Assembly: GCA_032718475.1 (NCBI GenBank)
Contig: JAUCBJ010004299.1
Location: forward strand, 1-20,492
Length of the DNA stretch: 20,492 nucleotides
Source of the DNA: Nemertoderma westbladi
Taxonomy: Eukaryota > Xenacoelomorpha > Nemertodermatida > Nemertodermatidae
Reading direction: 5' to 3'
A program made the position numbers and the translations under genes. Of this stretch, positions 18,106 through 20,492 are shown piece after piece. The notes beneath the pieces are model-generated. The model did not search any database. It was not told where the DNA came from and worked only from the letters and a program-made list of their open reading frames with translations. Positions within the stretch are counted from its first letter, which is position 1; every line of letters begins with the position of its first letter.

Positions 18106-18641
18106 TGTGACGGGATCCAGGAGGGATCCCGATTTATCCGATGTTTAGTTCACGCGTCCCCGCCGTGTGTAAAGAGTAAAATGAGTTCTGATGTTCGGTG
18201 TATATAATGATCAGTCTAATAAGATATAGATATAGGTTGTTGTACACGGAAGGCGGGATACGGTAACTAAAGTCCCGGTCCTTCCCTAGCTAAACTATCT
18301 AACTTAACTAGCACCAATACGATACTGGGATAACTGACTGATATGATTACTGGTAACTGGTTATATTGCACGGTGGCCTTATTGCTGTACCTAATCGATG
18401 CCTTTCCCCCCTCTGATTGGTTGATATCCCTGTTGGCACCCTTTGGAGTGTTTCCCTTCACTCCTTGTGTTCTCTCTCGGTTAGGGGTTTGGCCCCTGAC
18501 CCTCCATTGTGTGTTTCTCCTTCCCTTCCCACTTTATTGGGGTGACACGAGGTTGATATTGGTAATCAACCTCGTGCTCCCAATATTGCTTTATGGCTCA
18601 CTCTATGGGTTTGTGTGTTAGCGGAATTGGATAAGCTAACA
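18106..18641 (-). repeat. 5' LTR of the BEL/Pao element (536 bp)
   Basis: Collinear with the 3' LTR at a constant offset of 7925 bp. Differences: G against A near the TGACACGAGG segment, T against A in GCTTTATGG, and an extra GT in the GTGTGTTAGC segment. It contains the same terminal and internal hairpins. Confidence 0.92.
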
Positions 18642-18646
18642 AACAA
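18642..18646. repeat. 5-bp target-site duplication, right copy (BEL)
   Basis: AACAA, identical to 10176-10180. Confidence 0.85.
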
Positions 18647-19023
18647 CGTACCAGTGCAGTAGAGTAACTTAGTTCTTTCAACATTTTTTTTTACTTAATT
18701 ATTACTAAGTGTTAGTAGTAGTTTGTTGTATGTTGAATTCTGAGCTGAAATGTTTAGGTTGGGTTATCTGTCAATTTTGACATACATCGATACATGTTCA
18801 CAATTTTCATCATAGAATTAATGTAGAAGTAAATTACCTTATATTCCACCCTGAAATTGTTTGTTTGGCAAATTGGCATCCTACTGAATGTACTAGTCTG
18901 GCTGTCTTCGCCTTGCGTTCATAAATAAAATAATAATACAATGAGTCGGCCTACACAGTACATATACAGTACAAATTATTTGCATCGTTTGCAGTGGCTC
19001 AATGTATTTTTCCAGTTTCCGCA
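18647..19023. other. hAT interior, right of the BEL insertion
   Basis: AT-rich sequence, probably 5' non-coding DNA of the hAT transposase. No gene seen. Confidence 0.45.
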
Positions 19024-19388
19024 ATGACTTCAACTAGCCAAGCCTGCACAACCGGCAGAAAGCAGACATCAGCCATTCGTTTATTCTACAAGAGGGAGAG
19101 TTGACGTTTTTGTTGTCATTATGTAAAATGATGATGATCAACAGTGTGAGTTTCAGTCAAAGTGTGCCAACGGTCCAAGTAATTTAAAAGAACATTTAGA
19201 GCGGCGTCACCCAATACTATACGAAAAATTTAAATCGGCCGAGAAAGACATATTAAGTATAAAAGAAGCAGGGGCAATAAAAAAAATCCAAGCTTCAAGC
19301 TCAAACTGGTTCTTTAGATGATTATTTAACAACCGTAAAGAAGGCACAAGTTTCAACTGGAGAAGGAGAATCTCTCGTGCCCATGTAG
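19024..19388 (+). pseudogene. BED zinc-finger N-terminus of a hAT transposase, truncated
   Basis: Three frame segments in series. First, ATG at 19024 gives MTSTSQACTTGRKQTSAIRL and then FYKRES with a stop. Second, from 19127, CEFQSKCANGPSNLKEHLER then RHPILYEKFKSAEK, stopping at 19319-19321. Third, from about 19305, GSLDDYLTTVKKAQVSTGE to a stop at 19386-19388. The SNLKEHLERRHP block with H-x4-H and the preceding cysteines is the BED finger, the DNA-binding N-terminus of many hAT transposases. The frame changes fall near A/T-rich runs. The RNase H-like core and dimerisation domain are absent, and the hAT right end is only about 320 bp further on. It is therefore a deletion derivative. Confidence 0.72.
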
Positions 19389-19456
19389 TTTCCAAATCAA
19401 CAAAAACTGGTTTTGATATAGGCCTAAGTGACATATCTTTTGTTTTTTTATTCCCT

Positions 19457-19476
19457 GGGGGGGGGGGGGGGGGGGG
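19457..19476 (+). repeat. 20-nt G homopolymer
   Basis: Uninterrupted run of 20 G inside the hAT right arm. Confidence 0.9.
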
Positions 19477-19519
19477 CAATATTGTAATTTATGTTTACAT
19501 TTATTTTCAATTTATTACT

Positions 19520-19700
19520 TCCAGTTTTCAATTTTCAGGAATTTTTATTACAGTTCTAGTTCCAGTTCCAGTATTTCAATATATCACGTTTCAGTTCTAG
19601 TTTCAGTTCAGTTGTAAAAAAATTTAAGTTTCAGTTCCAGTTCAGAAGAAATGCCAAAAACAATTTCAGTTCGATTTCAGTTCCAGTTCAGTTTCAGTTC
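19520..19700 (+). repeat. right subterminal repeats of the hAT element
   Basis: About a dozen imperfect TTCCAGTT / TTTCAGTTC words leading to the terminal repeat. They have the same orientation as in the left arm, so they are not part of the inverted termini. Confidence 0.7.
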
Positions 19701-19709
19701 GCACCACTA

Positions 19710-19717
19710 CCACCAAC
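19710..19717. repeat. 8-bp target-site duplication, right copy (hAT)
   Basis: CCACCAAC, identical to 8756-8763. Confidence 0.85.
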
Positions 19718-19794
19718 ATCAAAGTATGAATTCGGTCTTGGTAGCATTTATATGCAATCCAACCTTTTTATGATAAAAAAAACAATAATTAAGT

Positions 19795-19814
19795 GGGGGG
19801 GGGGGGGGGGGGGG
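19795..19814 (+). repeat. 20-nt G homopolymer
   Basis: Uninterrupted run of 20 G, six bases before the foldback element. Confidence 0.9.
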
Positions 19815-19862
19815 ATGTAGGACAATTCAGTCCCGGACGATTCGGTCCGGACAATTCGGTGA

Positions 19863-19910
19863 CGGACAATTCGGTCCCAACACACTAAATAAATGGGACC
19901 GAATTGTCCG
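19863..19910. repeat. 17-bp perfect hairpin joining the two opposing arrays
   Basis: CGGACAATTCGGTCCCA (19863-19879) and TGGGACCGAATTGTCCG (19894-19910) are exact reverse complements across a 14-nt loop. Confidence 0.92.
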
Positions 19911-20031
19911 GGACCGAATTGTCCTAGGAACGAATTTTCCTAGTACCGAATTGTCCGGGACCGAATATTTTATATAATTATTTTTTTTTTTTTTAATATC
20001 CGGATATAATATTCCGGATATTTTTTTATGG

Positions 20032-20054
20032 TAGCTAGTGTTTTTCACTAGCTA
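20032..20054. repeat. 9-bp hairpin, T5 loop
   Basis: TAGCTAGTG, five T, CACTAGCTA: a perfect stem inside the foldback element. A similar stem with ATCCGG and CCGGAT arms lies just before it (about 19998-20020). Confidence 0.9.
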
Positions 20055-20492
20055 AATTTTTTTGAAATTTTAAAAATACTGAATTTTTTTATTTTTGTTA
20101 TAGGTAAGTGTTCGAGAACATTATTATATATTATTTAAGGTTTAGCTAGTGTTTTTTTTACTAGCTAGTATTTTCTTGAAATTGTAAAAAAACTTGTTAA
20201 AACATTGATATTTCAGAATTAGGCCTAAACTGTTGCAGATTATATTAATTACCAAAAATATTGATGATATTATAACAGTCACTGAATGAGATCCAGCTAT
20301 TATCTAAGATAATAATTTAGGCTTGTTAACCAACCAACAACAAATACAGTATAGGCCTACAATCTACATACAAAGCAAAAAAAAATACTAGCGAGTAAAA
20401 AAAAACACTAGCTACCATATAATAATATCTATTAAGGTTCTAGAACATTCACAATTATATAGTACCACTTAAATTTGGTCCCGGACAATTCG

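Larger units (their letters stand above)
10181..18641 (-). mobile_element. BEL/Pao LTR retrotransposon, lacking RT and integrase
   Basis: Two long direct repeats bound an 8.46-kb element with a 5-bp AACAA duplication. Coding is on the minus strand, so its 5' LTR is 18106-18641 and its 3' LTR is 10181-10714. Order in element sense: gag start (18036), coiled-coil and low-complexity Gag, capsid-like region, zinc knuckle, aspartic protease with the BEL-type GWTLSGP ending, a hydrophobic tail, stop (11990), a minisatellite and purine-rich 3' region, polypurine tract, LTR. No reverse transcriptase, RNase H or integrase motif is present in any frame that I read. The two LTRs differ by two substitutions and one 2-bp indel, so the insertion is recent. 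It would be about 7.5 kb without the internal MITE. Confidence 0.88.
8764..19709 (+). mobile_element. hAT DNA transposon with nested insertions
   Basis: The left end reads TAGTGCTGCAAACTGAA (8764-8780). The reverse complement of the right end (19693-19709) reads TAGTGGTGCGAACTGAA, 15 of 17 identical. Both are flanked by the perfect octamer CCACCAAC. Terminal T/C-A-N-N-G and an 8-bp duplication are hAT hallmarks. Inside are TTCAGTTCC-type subterminal repeats, a BED-finger transposase fragment (19024-19388), an RTE fragment and a complete BEL/Pao element. Subtracting the RTE copy with its extra duplication and the BEL copy with its extra duplication leaves about 1.84 kb. The transposase catalytic region is absent, so this copy cannot move by itself. 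Orientation is given from the BED fragment. Confidence 0.8.
19820..20492. mobile_element. foldback-type repeat element, right end outside the window
   Basis: The left edge has four 15-bp units of the GGACAATTCGGTCCC type (19820-19878), then about 16 bp of spacer, then five units in the opposite sense (GGGACCGAATTGTCC type, 19895-19966). CGAATTGTCCGGGACC at 19947-19962 recurs inverted at 20477-20492, where the window ends, so the right arm probably continues. Inside, a 19-bp arm starting TATGGTAGCTAGTG (20027-20045) is repeated inverted at 20401-20419, and a third TAGCTAGTG copy lies at about 20143. No coding frame. The superfamily is not known to me. Confidence 0.65.

Noticed and set aside
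10142-19106. GGAGAGTTGAC shared near 10142 and 19094 as a possible hAT or BEL boundary repeat
   Set aside because: Only 11 bp match, flanks diverge at once, and the true duplications are elsewhere.

Overview
This is eukaryotic, animal DNA. The best anchor is an intact two-exon LSM6 gene (+ strand, 5693-6297) whose protein is close to vertebrate LSm6. Around it is repeat-dense DNA typical of marine invertebrates: BEL/Pao, RTE, hAT and Mutator-like elements, a rve-type integrase pseudogene, long G tracts and a scattered GTAGGCCTAC-like palindrome. I infer a deuterostome, possibly an echinoderm. That is an impression from repeat style, not a search result.

Layout. 1-2605: a degraded Mutator-like (MULE) gene on the minus strand, keeping its zinc-finger/FAR1-like N-terminus and C-terminal tail but missing the catalytic core, then a decayed C-terminal domain of a non-LTR retrotransposon polyprotein (+). 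2606-5692: AT-rich non-coding DNA with a long GTAT microsatellite, G tracts and a short tandem repeat. 5693-6297: LSM6. 6298-7640: non-coding DNA with a tRNA-derived SINE head. 7646-8434: a frameshifted integrase-core (DDE) pseudogene (+).

8764-19709 is a Russian-doll nest of mobile elements. The outermost is a hAT element with 17-bp imperfect terminal inverted repeats and a perfect 8-bp target duplication (CCACCAAC). It carries only the start of a BED-finger transposase. Two elements sit inside it: a 5'-truncated RTE-type LINE with a 9-bp duplication and a trinucleotide tail, and an 8.46-kb BEL/Pao LTR retrotransposon (minus strand) with nearly identical LTRs and a 5-bp duplication (AACAA). 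The BEL gag gene is itself split by a 928-bp MITE with a TA duplication. Without its insertions the hAT would be about 1.8 kb.

The BEL element encodes a long Gag with a zinc knuckle and an aspartic protease, but I see no reverse transcriptase, RNase H or integrase. It is therefore probably non-autonomous. Gag is spread over several frames, with the breaks at homopolymer or AT-rich runs. The right edge (19820-20492) is a foldback element built of 15-bp units in opposing arrays, cut off by the window end.
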